From: Candidatus Gastranaerophilales bacterium
Lineage (GTDB): Bacteria; Cyanobacteriota; Vampirovibrionia; Gastranaerophilales; Gastranaerophilaceae
Direction of reading: 5' to 3'
Assembly: GCA_021201175.1 (NCBI GenBank)
Contig: JAJQFK010000104.1
Span: 1-7,508, forward strand
Length of the DNA stretch: 7,508 nt
Below are positions 1 through 6,562 of this stretch, piece after piece. Position numbers and translations under genes: made by a program. The notes beneath the pieces are model-generated. The model did not search any database and was not told where the DNA came from. It was given only the letters and a program-made list of their open reading frames with translations. Position 1 is the first letter of the stretch. Each line of letters begins with the position of its first letter.

Positions 1-46
1 TTCTATTTTTTTTAAACAAAATGTAACTAATTATTTGACATGTACA

Positions 47-97
47 GCAATGACGCTGCTGCCCGAAATGGAGGAAAATCCAATAAGCAGATTTTCC
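47..97. repeat. Degenerate repeat flank with hairpin, related to the element at 115-204
   Basis: GCAATGACG at 47-55 repeats exactly the right terminus of the neighbouring element (196-204), and it sits inside a CAGC...GCTG dyad (45-58). Just after it is a perfect hairpin: GGAAAATC 73-80, nine-base loop, GATTTTCC 90-97. The stem sequence is the same as that of the hairpin at 177-193. This suggests two tandem or nested repeat units, the first one decayed. It could also be a single longer element of about 160 bp. Confidence 0.35.
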
Positions 98-114
98 GTA
101 GAGTAAGCCTCAAC

Positions 115-204
115 CGTCTTTGCGAGGAGTGTAACGACGTAGCAAATCCAGTCCTAAAGATAGCAGAGATTGCCACGAAAATCAAAGATTTTCTTGCAAT
201 GACG
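115..204. repeat. MITE-like palindromic repeat with imperfect terminal inverted repeats
   Basis: The left end reads CGTCTTTGCGAG (115-126). The right end reads CTTGCAATGACG (193-204), whose reverse complement is CGTCATTGCAAG, so the two termini match at 10 of 12 positions. A tight inner hairpin sits near the right end (GAAAATC 177-183, loop AAA, GATTTTC 187-193). Ends of the form CGTCATTGCGAG...GCAATGACG are a widespread small interspersed repeat type in bacterial genomes. The element has no transposase. An open frame running through it (40-222) has the look of the spurious small proteins often predicted inside such repeats, so I do not call it a gene. Copy number in the genome cannot be seen here. 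Confidence 0.55.
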
Positions 205-259
205 AAATTGTTTGAGCGCTAAGCAAATCAAAGAAAGTCATCGAAAAATGCGCTCGACA

Positions 260-1171
260 CTATATTAAGAAAGATTCTTCAATTGTAATTGAACTGTTCG
301 TTGTATCAAGTTCAGCCATTACGGCGATAGGAAAAGTATCTTTTATTTTTCCGTGTGTTATTTGGAATCCCCGGATGAGCGGAATATTAATTTTATTTGA
401 AAAATCAGTAAGCATTTCATCCAGCAATTCAATATTTTCTATATTTTGGAACTCTCCTATAGCAATACCTTTGACATTATTTTTAAGTTTATCAATGTTA
501 AAAAGCTGTGTAAGCATTCTATCGATTTTATAAACCGGTTCATTTAAGTCCTCAAGAAGTAAAATAAGGTTATCGTCCGGAATAAAATCAGTTCCGCATA
601 ATGAAACTAAAGAAGCAAGATTTCCGCCCCACAATCTGCCATTTGCCGTTCCTTGTTTATATACATGCGGTTTCACGGCTTTAAATGAGTCAGCTTTGCC
701 GCAGAGGGTTTTGAAAAAACTTGATTTTGTTATTTCTTCAATATTTTGTGAAAAGTCACCGTTTGGCATGGCACTATGGAATGTAATCAAACCGGTTTTT
801 TGGAAAATCATATTTAATAAAACCGTTATATCCGAATACCCTGCAAAAATTTTGGGATTATTTCTTATTATATTCCAGTCTATTAAATTAATGAGCCTTA
901 ATGTGCCGTATCCTCCTCTTGCACAAATTATTGCGTCAATATTTTTATCAAGAAATGCACTATGCAGTGCATTAGCGCAATCCTCATCGTTTTCGCCCGC
1001 CATATAACGATGGGATTTTAAACATGTATGCGAAATTACTACGTTATATCCTTCATTTTCAAAAAATTTTTTTGCTGAATTTATCCGGTCGATTTCTTTA
1101 ATCTTTCCGGAAACGGCGAGAATTAATATTGTATCCCCTTTTTGTAATTTTTTCGGTTTAATTATTTTCAT
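260..1171 (-). CDS. LD-carboxypeptidase, peptidase family S66 (LdcA/MccF-like)
   Basis: This is a 303-residue serine peptidase of the S66 family. Members cut an amide bond next to a D-amino acid in murein tetrapeptides during cytoplasmic peptidoglycan recycling (LdcA) or inactivate microcin C-type compounds (MccF). All catalytic landmarks are present: the nucleophile elbow GYSD with Ser113 (111-114), the ARGGYG motif (84-89), GRLWGGNL (178-185), Glu207 in LLLEDLNEP, and His273 in THGK. This Ser-Glu-His order and spacing match the Pseudomonas LdcA triad. Length is normal (about 300) and there is no signal peptide, so a cytosolic enzyme is expected. The ATG at 1171 is the only start that gives the usual N-terminus (KPKKLQKGDTI); no strong Shine-Dalgarno precedes it. 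The stop is TAG. The gene diverges from dnaX across 63 bp. The family call is secure; LdcA versus MccF substrate is not resolved. Confidence 0.93.
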   Translation of the reverse strand: MKIIKPKKLQKGDTILILAVSGKIKEIDRINSAKKFFENEGYNVVISHTCLKSHRYMAGENDEDCANALHSAFLDKNIDAIICARGGYGTLRLINLIDWNIIRNNPKIFAGYSDITVLLNMIFQKTGLITFHSAMPNGDFSQNIEEITKSSFFKTLCGKADSFKAVKPHVYKQGTANGRLWGGNLASLVSLCGTDFIPDDNLILLLEDLNEPVYKIDRMLTQLFNIDKLKNNVKGIAIGEFQNIENIELLDEMLTDFSNKINIPLIRGFQITHGKIKDTFPIAVMAELDTTNSSITIEESFLI

Positions 1172-1194
1172 TATGCATACTTTTTTTACGGATT

Positions 1195-1204
1195 AATATA
1201 TAAT
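1195..1204. promoter_or_regulatory. Overlapping divergent -10 elements between the carboxypeptidase gene and dnaX
   Basis: TATAAT at 1199-1204 on the plus strand is a consensus -10 box 31 bp before the dnaX TTG. On the minus strand 1195-1200 reads TATATT, a plausible -10 box 24 bp before the carboxypeptidase ATG. Neither has a good -35 hexamer at 16-18 bp. The two boxes overlap, so polymerase could probably occupy only one direction at a time. Confidence 0.35.
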
Positions 1205-1222
1205 GATATTAGCAGATATAAA

Positions 1223-1227
1223 CGGAG
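1223..1227 (+). promoter_or_regulatory. Ribosome binding site that fixes the TTG start of dnaX
   Basis: CGGAG lies seven bases before the TTG at 1235. No in-frame ATG occurs until well past the Walker A motif, so this site and TTG are needed to include the conserved YRKYRP N-terminus. Confidence 0.6.
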
Positions 1228-1234
1228 CCGGCAA

Positions 1235-3055
1235 TTGGATAATAAATATATTCCATTATATAGAAAATACAGACCTCAGACATTTCATGACCTTATCGGA
1301 CAGGAAAATATAGTGCATGCTTTGAGTAATGCGATAAAATTAAACAGAATTGCGCATGCTTATCTGCTTTGCGGTCCAAGAGGAACCGGCAAGACATCTT
1401 CTGCAAGAATACTGGCTAAATCCCTAAATTGTAAAGAAGGACCTACCCTAACCCCCTGCGGAAAATGTCCCGCTTGTCTTGATATTATGAATTCTATTCC
1501 TGTTGATGTTATTGAAATTGACGCGGCGAGCAACAGAAGTGTTGAAGATACACAGGCTATTCTGGAAAAAATTCAGTATGTACCCGTAAACGGCCGCTAT
1601 AAAATATATGTTATAGATGAAGTACACATGTTGTCTAATCACGCATTTAATGCACTTTTAAAGACTCTGGAAGAACCGCCTGAAAATGTAATATTTATTC
1701 TTGCAACAACAGAACCTCATAAGGTTCTTGACACCATAATTTCAAGATGTCAAAGGTTTGATTTTAGACGGATTACTACAGATGATATAGTTAAACGGCT
1801 TCAATATATTTCGGAGCAGGAAAATATAAATATTACAAAAGAAGCTTTATACTCTATAGCCAAAAATTCACAGGGCGGAATGAGAGATGCGCTTGCGCTT
1901 TTAGATCAAATCAGTGTTCTCGGTATAAATAAACAAATAGATGTTCCTGATGTTAATGAGATTTTGGGGAAAATTTCTTTTGATTCATTATATGAGATTG
2001 TAGAATGTATTGCTGAATCTGATTGTTCAAAATCTGTTCCGTTAATTGATAATATCTATTCTAAAGGTAATGAACCGGTTCAAATTGTTACAAATTTAAC
2101 CGGATATTTTCGGGATTTAATGATTGTAAAGAATTGCTCTGACAAAGATTTAATTTATTCTTTAACACAATTAAACGAATTAAACCTTGAAAAAACACAA
2201 GAACAAGCTAAAAAATTCTCTGTTTCCGAAATTATACAAATAATTGACCGGCTTGCATATTATGCCGTTCAAATAAAAGAAACAACTAATAAATACATCT
2301 GGTTGGAACTTGCAATAATAGATTTAACTAACTATAAGAACCTTCCTTCCGCTGAAAATCTTTTAAAGAGAATAGAGGTTCTGGAACGTCAAATAGAATC
2401 GGGTACACATATACAACCTCAAAAGGTAACGACACAAGCAATTCAAAGACCTGAATTTAAAGAAACAATAAAAAATACATCTCCAACACAAGTGAGTGAT
2501 GTAAATTCAGAAAAACAGTCTGAAAAGCTTGTAAGTCCTGTTCCGGAGGTGGTTAATCCTGAACCGCAAAAAGAAGTAATCCAAAATCAAAAACAAGAAC
2601 AGCCCTCAGATATGCATACTTTATGGGTATCTATATTACAAAGTATAGACAGCCCTCCAAACAGAGCGTTTTATTCTAATCTTTCGCGCCCTGTTCAAAT
2701 ATCGGAAGAAAAAATAGTTATAGCTTTTTCAAAAGAAATGTTTGTAAAACAGGCAAAAGAGGGGGCGAAAAAACAGGCGCTCGTTGCTGCTGTTTCAAAA
2801 TATATGAATATTCCAAATCCTAATATTGAAATTATTATTAATGACAATCTGGATTTGACAAAAAAAACCGTAATTACACAGCCTGCGCCGGAAAAGAAAG
2901 AAGAGCATGACTTAAGGAAACAGGAAGAAGAAGAATATCAGGCATTTGTGGAAGCTAAAGAAGAAGAAAAAAATGCTCCGCCGGTAAAACCTGTTGATTC
3001 ATCAAGTCAGGCTGCTATGGTTAAAGAACTTTTTGACGGAAAATATATAAATTAA
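1235..3055 (+). CDS. dnaX: DNA polymerase III subunit gamma/tau
   Basis: This is the 606-residue clamp-loader ATPase of the replisome. It loads the beta clamp and, as tau, ties the polymerase core to the clamp loader. Seen in order: LYRKYRP near the N-terminus (8-14), Walker A GPRGTGKTS (47-55), a zinc-binding module Cys66-Cys75-Cys78-Cys81, Walker B VIDEVHML (126-133), sensor 1 ATTEPHK (157-163), the SRC arginine-finger motif with Arg171 (170-172), and sensor 2 GGMRDAL (214-220). The clamp-loader helical collar follows to about 370, then a Pro/Gln/Lys-rich linker (about 390-460), a C-terminal domain beginning LWVSILQSI (463-471), a charged Glu/Lys stretch (about 553-580) and a tail ending ELFDGKYIN. 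The start is TTG with CGGAG upstream. Length fits full-length tau (643 in E. coli). A possible slippery site at codons 413-414 could give a shorter gamma form. The stop overlaps the convergent toxin gene by 4 bp. Confidence 0.97.
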   Translation: MDNKYIPLYRKYRPQTFHDLIGQENIVHALSNAIKLNRIAHAYLLCGPRGTGKTSSARILAKSLNCKEGPTLTPCGKCPACLDIMNSIPVDVIEIDAASNRSVEDTQAILEKIQYVPVNGRYKIYVIDEVHMLSNHAFNALLKTLEEPPENVIFILATTEPHKVLDTIISRCQRFDFRRITTDDIVKRLQYISEQENINITKEALYSIAKNSQGGMRDALALLDQISVLGINKQIDVPDVNEILGKISFDSLYEIVECIAESDCSKSVPLIDNIYSKGNEPVQIVTNLTGYFRDLMIVKNCSDKDLIYSLTQLNELNLEKTQEQAKKFSVSEIIQIIDRLAYYAVQIKETTNKYIWLELAIIDLTNYKNLPSAENLLKRIEVLERQIESGTHIQPQKVTTQAIQRPEFKETIKNTSPTQVSDVNSEKQSEKLVSPVPEVVNPEPQKEVIQNQKQEQPSDMHTLWVSILQSIDSPPNRAFYSNLSRPVQISEEKIVIAFSKEMFVKQAKEGAKKQALVAAVSKYMNIPNPNIEIIINDNLDLTKKTVITQPAPEKKEEHDLRKQEEEEYQAFVEAKEEEKNAPPVKPVDSSSQAAMVKELFDGKYIN

Positions 3056-3252
3056 TTATTCCTTTTTTTGTATTGACCGCAAATCAAAGATTTACTGCCC
3101 ATTTTAGGGTATAAGCACAAATTATCAAAAGAAGTATAAAAATCATTTAGTAAATCATAAGCTGCTTTTGGATTATCTTTGGCAATAAAATCCGCAATTT
3201 TTTCCATATCTTCTAGTGCTATACTCTTGATTTGAAGGCTTAATTTACCCAT
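3052..3252 (-). CDS. parE: RelE/ParE-family toxin, C-terminally truncated
   Basis: This 66-residue frame starts like a ParE/RelE toxin: LSLQIKSIALEDMEKIADFI, then DNPKAAYDLLNDFY and the YPKMG turn (48-52). Family members run about 90-105 residues and finish with beta strands carrying the basic residues and the final R-V/I-hydrophobic-H/Y motif. Here the frame stops after CGQYKKRNN, so that part is missing. The stop falls inside the dnaX stop region, and the next bases on this strand are the reverse of dnaX, with no remnant of the toxin C-terminus. The start has GGAG four bases upstream inside parD and overlaps the parD stop by 8 bp, the usual antitoxin-toxin arrangement. Probably inactive as a toxin (inference), or a pseudogene; it may still bind ParD. 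Confidence 0.7.
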   Translation of the reverse strand: MGKLSLQIKSIALEDMEKIADFIAKDNPKAAYDLLNDFYTSFDNLCLYPKMGSKSLICGQYKKRNN

Positions 3253-3484
3253 ATTTCTCCATCAATTTTTTCATAGCCAAATGACCTTCCAGTGATTTTT
3301 TATCATTTAAACCTTCTTCAATATCTCTGTTTAATCTGTCTAAAATTTCTTTATGGATAGTATTTTCTTGAGAAATTAACAGTCTAAGAGCCTCCCTTAT
3401 TACTTCGCTGACCGAATTATACATGCCCGTAGCAACTTTGTCGTTTACAAATTGTTCCAATGCCGGAGTTAAAGATATATTCAT
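3245..3484 (-). CDS. parD: ParD-like ribbon-helix-helix antitoxin
   Basis: This 79-residue antitoxin of a type II toxin-antitoxin module would neutralise the ParE-type toxin and repress its own promoter. The N-terminal ribbon-helix-helix is clear: strand MNISLTPALEQFV, then VATGMYNSVSEVIREALRLL (17-36), the hallmark ParD signature. The rest (37-79) is charged and helical, as expected for the toxin-wrapping tail. The frame is open seven codons further (ATG at 3505), but I chose the ATG at 3484 because GAGG lies seven bases upstream of it and the protein then begins exactly as ParD proteins do. The last 8 bp overlap the toxin start. A good sigma70-type promoter lies 33 bp upstream. The reading frame is intact although its partner is shortened. 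Confidence 0.85.
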   Translation of the reverse strand: MNISLTPALEQFVNDKVATGMYNSVSEVIREALRLLISQENTIHKEILDRLNRDIEEGLNDKKSLEGHLAMKKLMEKYG

Positions 3485-3516
3485 AATGTACCTCATTATT
3501 AACAAACTATGCTATT

Positions 3517-3545
3517 ATTATAACAAAGATTGACATGAATTTCAA
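3517..3545 (-). promoter_or_regulatory. Sigma70-type promoter of parD-parE
   Basis: On the minus strand TTGAAA (3540-3545) is followed after exactly 17 bp by TATAAT (3517-3522), a near-consensus promoter. It would start transcription around 3510, giving a leader of about 25 bases before the parD ATG at 3484. It makes parD-parE independent of the upstream emrAB operon on the same strand. Confidence 0.7.
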
Positions 3546-3555
3546 TTAATTATTA

Positions 3556-3565
3556 TACAATTGTA
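3556..3565. promoter_or_regulatory. Perfect palindrome TACAATTGTA upstream of the parD promoter
   Basis: A 10-bp perfect palindrome lies 10 bp upstream of the -35 box. ParD-type antitoxins bind dyad operators at their own promoters, so this is a candidate operator. It is short and AT-rich, so chance is a real alternative. Confidence 0.25.
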
Positions 3566-3577
3566 AAGCAAGTTATG

Positions 3578-3592
3578 TGCAGGATACCTGCA
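3578..3592 (-). terminator. Short hairpin downstream of emrB, possible weak terminator
   Basis: A perfect 6-bp stem (TGCAGG/CCTGCA) with a three-base loop begins 35 bp after the emrB stop. It sits between that gene and the parD promoter, where a terminator is expected. No U-run follows it on the minus strand, so it is not a standard intrinsic terminator. Confidence 0.25.
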
Positions 3593-3626
3593 AGGGGGCG
3601 TATAAAGTTTTACAGGATTGATAAAA

Positions 3627-5171
3627 TTATTTTTGTTTTGCCGGCGGTGTTGAATTAACTTTAAATAATATAACCAGAGGAATTGCAATGAATGTTACTA
3701 ACGCCGCAATTTGAAATAAATCAACCAGTGCATACAATTTTGTCTGCACAATAAGTTGTTTGTATAAAAGTGCGTTTGCTTTGTTTGCTGCAATACAAGC
3801 GGGATTATAATGCATTAATGCAGTTTTTAATGCTGAAAAATGCGCATTGAAGGCAGGATTATATACCGTCATATTTTTAAGCAGGTGGGATTGATGTACT
3901 TGAGAAAAACTTATTGCGAAACTCGAAGCCAATGAAGTAAAAACAGAACCTGCAACGCATTTTGTTAAGCTATGAACACCTGCTGCATTTGCGATTTTTT
4001 CTTTGCTTAATGTTCCGAGTGCTATAGCAGTCACGGGTACAATTGCAAATACAGAGCCGAATCCGAATAAAATATTTGATAGAACTATTGCATTCGGGGC
4101 AGATTCTAAATTTAGATTTGTGCATAGAGTTATTGAAGCACCTATTAACCCCAGACCTACGGCAATTATTAATCTTACATCAAACATTTTACATAATTTC
4201 CCGATAAATAAAAGCGGTATAACTGAAATAACTCTGGAACTTAATGATAATCCTGTTTGTGAAGCTGTGTAATGCATTATCCCTTGAAAGAATTGCGGAA
4301 TCAAAATGACGGTTACACAAACCAGAGCATTAACAAGAGTTCCCAGAATTGTTCCTACAAAGAAATTCATATCTTTAAATACTCTTAAATTTACAATAGG
4401 ATTTTTTATTTCCAATTCCCAAACTATAAAGAAAAACATGCTTGTTAACGAAAACCAGCTTAACCAACAAATCCAATCACAATCAAACCAGCCATACTGT
4501 TGCCCTTTGTCTAAAACGACCTGCATTGTAAAAAGCCAAAAAATTAAAAACATAAGTCCTATATAATCAACTTTTTCTTTTTTATTGTCTTTTTCAGTAT
4601 CAGGAACGAGGAAAGGAATTGCTATAAGAGAAATAATTCCGACGGGTATATTAATAATAAAAATCCATTGCCACGAAAAGTTATCAACGAGCAGTCCGCC
4701 GACAGTAGGTCCCATAATTGATGATACCATTATGGCAAAAATAAATATTGCCATTGCGTCGCCTTTTCTGTCTTTTGGAAATTCCTGCAGAAGTATTGAT
4801 TGTGATAGCGGCATTAAAACGCCGCCGCCGATTCCTTGAACGACTCTGCCGAGGATAAGAGTTAACAAGTTAGGCGCTATTGCACAAATAACCGATCCAA
4901 GTGTAAATATCAATATGAATATTTTTAAGAAATTCAATCTGGCGAGTTTTCTTTCAAGCCAGCCGGTTAGCGGAAGAAAAATTCCGTTAGCAACCATATA
5001 GCTTGTAACTACCCATTTCGCTTCATCGTTTGTAGAACCAAAAGAACCTGCAATATGCGGCAATGCTACGTTAGTGGCGCTTGTTGCCAAAAATGCAAAG
5101 AAAGTCGGCAGCGTTACAACAAATGATAATAACCACAACGGGGTTTTTCTTTCATTAAGACTTTGTTCCAT
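3627..5171 (-). CDS. emrB: DHA2-family MFS multidrug efflux permease, EmrB-like
   Basis: This 514-residue inner-membrane proton antiporter matches the length of E. coli EmrB (about 512) and has about 14 hydrophobic segments, as in the DHA2 drug:H+ antiporter family. Visible marks: SATNVALPHIAG in the first membrane helix (31-42), GRVVQGIGGG (108-117, motif B with its Arg), the antiporter motif C as GPTVGGLLVD (154-163), followed by WQWIFIINIPVG (167-178). A hydrophilic loop DTEKDNKKEK (191-200) follows helix 6. The C-terminal half has a larger loop (about 425-465) before the last helix. The ATG overlaps the emrA stop as TAATG, so translation is probably coupled; the nearest Shine-Dalgarno-like AAAGG is 13 bases away. 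With EmrA and a TolC-like outer-membrane protein it would expel hydrophobic toxins. The actual substrate is unknown and no outer-membrane gene is in the window. Confidence 0.93.
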   Translation of the reverse strand: MEQSLNERKTPLWLLSFVVTLPTFFAFLATSATNVALPHIAGSFGSTNDEAKWVVTSYMVANGIFLPLTGWLERKLARLNFLKIFILIFTLGSVICAIAPNLLTLILGRVVQGIGGGVLMPLSQSILLQEFPKDRKGDAMAIFIFAIMVSSIMGPTVGGLLVDNFSWQWIFIINIPVGIISLIAIPFLVPDTEKDNKKEKVDYIGLMFLIFWLFTMQVVLDKGQQYGWFDCDWICWLSWFSLTSMFFFIVWELEIKNPIVNLRVFKDMNFFVGTILGTLVNALVCVTVILIPQFFQGIMHYTASQTGLSLSSRVISVIPLLFIGKLCKMFDVRLIIAVGLGLIGASITLCTNLNLESAPNAIVLSNILFGFGSVFAIVPVTAIALGTLSKEKIANAAGVHSLTKCVAGSVFTSLASSFAISFSQVHQSHLLKNMTVYNPAFNAHFSALKTALMHYNPACIAANKANALLYKQLIVQTKLYALVDLFQIAALVTFIAIPLVILFKVNSTPPAKQK

Positions 5172-6271
5172 TATTTTATTTTAACCTTTGGTATAACAGA
5201 CATTCCCGGAGTAATATTGTATTTTGAATAATCCTCATCAAATATAATTTTAACGGGTATTCTTTGTACTACTTTTACATAGCTTCCTACAGCATTTTCA
5301 GGGGGAAACAAACTTGCCTTTGCTCCTGAAGCTCTTTGAATACTATCAACTCTGCCTTTAAATTTTTTGCCGGGGTAGGTATCAACTTTAATAATCACAT
5401 CCTGATTTTTTTGCATGTGAGTCAACTGAGTTTCTTTGAAGTTTGCAACAACCCACACTTCCGGTGATACAATTACCATAAGCGGCTGACCTATATTAAC
5501 ATAGTTCCCTTCCTCTACATTTCTTGAGGAAACATTTCCGTCTGACGGCGCATATATTTCTGTATAAGAAAGCATTAATTTAGCTTGTTCAAGTTCAGCC
5601 TGTATTTTTTCAATATTGGCGAGTGCTGATTCATCTTTTGATGTAATTGATTTTAAAGAAGCCATCATTGAATTTTGTCTGTCTTTAGCCTGATTATATT
5701 CTTCTTTTGCGACATCAAACTTAGTTTTACTTGCATCATATTCTTGTTTTGTGCATATTCCTTCTTTTTGCAATTGAGAATATCGTTCAAAATCTTTTTT
5801 TGCGAAATCAAGCCTATATTTTGCGGAAGCAAGGTTTTTATCAGATTGAGATAAATCTGCCTCGGATTTTTCTATATCGTTTTGAGAAACATCCTTATTG
5901 GCTTTTGCCATTTTTAATGCGCCTTCAAGTTCATTAACTTTATTTTGATAATCTCTGGGGTCTATTTTAGCAATAAGCTGACCTTTTTCAACATAATCGT
6001 TGTCATCAACCATAAGTTTTACTATGTGACCGGACACTTTTGGCGCAATTGAAATAAGTCTGCCTTCAACAAAAGCATCATCAGTGCTTTGATATTTCAA
6101 TGAGTTAAAGAAAGAAACAATTAAGCAGACTAATAATACTACAACAACTGATACCGGAAGAATAACCCGTTTCTTTTGATATGGTTTTCTTTTTTTCTTT
6201 TTATATGCCTTTAATCTGTCTTTGGCATGCTGTTCAAATATATCTTTTTGACTTAATTCATTTTTTTTCAT
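5171..6271 (-). CDS. emrA: HlyD/EmrA-family membrane fusion protein of a drug efflux pump
   Basis: This 366-residue periplasmic adaptor links an EmrB permease to an outer-membrane channel. Order seen: a short cytosolic Lys-rich N-terminus, one membrane anchor (about 36-56, VILPVSVVVVLLVCLIVSFF), the EmrA hallmark STDDAFVEG (62-70), the first half of the lipoyl/barrel-sandwich domain (about 72-104), a long Ala/Glu/Lys coiled coil (about 108-230), the second lipoyl half with YAPSDGNVSSRNVEEGNYV (240-258), and the beta-barrel with the family's VGSYVKVVQRIPVKI (328-342). The frame is open 19 codons further upstream (ATG at 6328), but I start at 6271. AAAGGGG lies five bases before that ATG, and the extra residues have no family equivalent. 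Stop and emrB start share one base (TAATG). It implies a diderm envelope. The AT-rich leader holds small dyads and a candidate operator. Confidence 0.92.
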   Translation of the reverse strand: MKKNELSQKDIFEQHAKDRLKAYKKKKRKPYQKKRVILPVSVVVVLLVCLIVSFFNSLKYQSTDDAFVEGRLISIAPKVSGHIVKLMVDDNDYVEKGQLIAKIDPRDYQNKVNELEGALKMAKANKDVSQNDIEKSEADLSQSDKNLASAKYRLDFAKKDFERYSQLQKEGICTKQEYDASKTKFDVAKEEYNQAKDRQNSMMASLKSITSKDESALANIEKIQAELEQAKLMLSYTEIYAPSDGNVSSRNVEEGNYVNIGQPLMVIVSPEVWVVANFKETQLTHMQKNQDVIIKVDTYPGKKFKGRVDSIQRASGAKASLFPPENAVGSYVKVVQRIPVKIIFDEDYSKYNITPGMSVIPKVKIK

Positions 6272-6276
6272 TTTTT

Positions 6277-6283
6277 CCCCTTT
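6277..6283 (-). promoter_or_regulatory. Ribosome binding site that decides the emrA start
   Basis: On the minus strand AAAGGGG stands five bases before the ATG at 6269-6271. It is by far the best Shine-Dalgarno in the region and argues against the upstream in-frame ATG at 6328. Confidence 0.65.
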
Positions 6284-6315
6284 AACCTTTTTATTCAAAT
6301 TTGCATTAAAATTTA

Positions 6316-6391
6316 TCTTGCAAAACAAGAAAGAAACGTAAATACGTCCTTAGTCTTTTTAAAACCCTTCCGTTTTTGCAGCATAATGCTG
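6316..6391 (-). promoter_or_regulatory. emrA leader region with three small dyads
   Basis: Between the putative promoter and the emrA start lie TCTTG-CAAAA-CAAGA (6316-6330), ACGTA-AA-TACGT (6336-6347) and CAGCAT-A-ATGCTG (6379-6391). Each is a perfect inverted repeat with 5- or 6-bp arms. They could be regulator half-sites or weak leader hairpins. No known riboswitch fold is recognised. Confidence 0.25.
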
Positions 6392-6409
6392 TATTATGTT
6401 TTGGCTAAA

Positions 6410-6439
6410 TTTATATCTTTTGTTATTATGATAACACAA
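6410..6439 (-). promoter_or_regulatory. Putative emrAB promoter
   Basis: On the minus strand TTGTGT (6434-6439) is followed after 18 bp by TATAAA (6410-6415). It would give a leader of about 130 bases before the emrA ATG. Both boxes are only partial matches, and the surroundings are so AT-rich that other -10-like boxes occur nearby. Confidence 0.35.
6421..6436. promoter_or_regulatory. Candidate operator TGTTAT-TATG-ATAACA in the emrAB promoter
   Basis: A perfect 16-bp inverted repeat (6-bp arms, 4-bp centre) overlaps the -35 box and spacer of the putative emrA promoter. EmrAB-type pumps are usually repressed by MarR- or TetR-family proteins that bind such dyads, so a repressor site here is reasonable. 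No regulator gene is in the window. Confidence 0.4.
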
Positions 6440-6548
6440 CAAATTTATTTTACAATTATTATTTTATACATTTTCTTTTTCTGACTGCATAACTATACCA
6501 CAATATGTTTAGTTGTAATTTGGGTTTCCTATTCAAAACATGCTGCTA

Positions 6549-6562
6549 CGTCAATTGCGAGG
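6549..6562 (+). repeat. Isolated terminus-like match to the left-edge repeat
   Basis: CGTCAATTGCGAGG differs by one inserted A from the CGTCATTGCGAGG terminus typical of the repeat class seen at 115-204. No matching right end (GCAATGACG) follows within this region, so it may be a decayed remnant or chance. Confidence 0.25.

Noticed and set aside
40..222. Open frame of 60 codons at the left edge
   Set aside because: It runs straight through a palindromic interspersed repeat, has no ribosome site, and reads like the spurious small proteins such repeats produce (…ECNDVAN…FLAMT…).
214..255. Terminator for the carboxypeptidase gene (GAGCGC...GCGCTC)
   Set aside because: The arms match, but the loop is 30 bases and no U-run follows on the minus strand.
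3056..3080. Intrinsic terminator of dnaX
   Set aside because: There is a run of seven T at 3063-3069, but no stable GC-containing stem precedes it.
3485..3505. Longer parD start at 3505
   Set aside because: The ribosome site GAGG lies inside this extension and points to the ATG at 3484, which gives the standard ParD N-terminus.
4003..4839. Three plus-strand frames opposite emrB
   Set aside because: They are antisense shadows of a clear membrane transporter gene and have no family resemblance of their own. The frames at 696-1007 and 5731-5937 (plus) and at 1448-1642 (minus) are rejected for the same reason.
6272..6328. Longer emrA start at 6328
   Set aside because: The extra 19 residues have no counterpart in EmrA proteins, and a strong AAAGGGG precedes the internal ATG at 6271.
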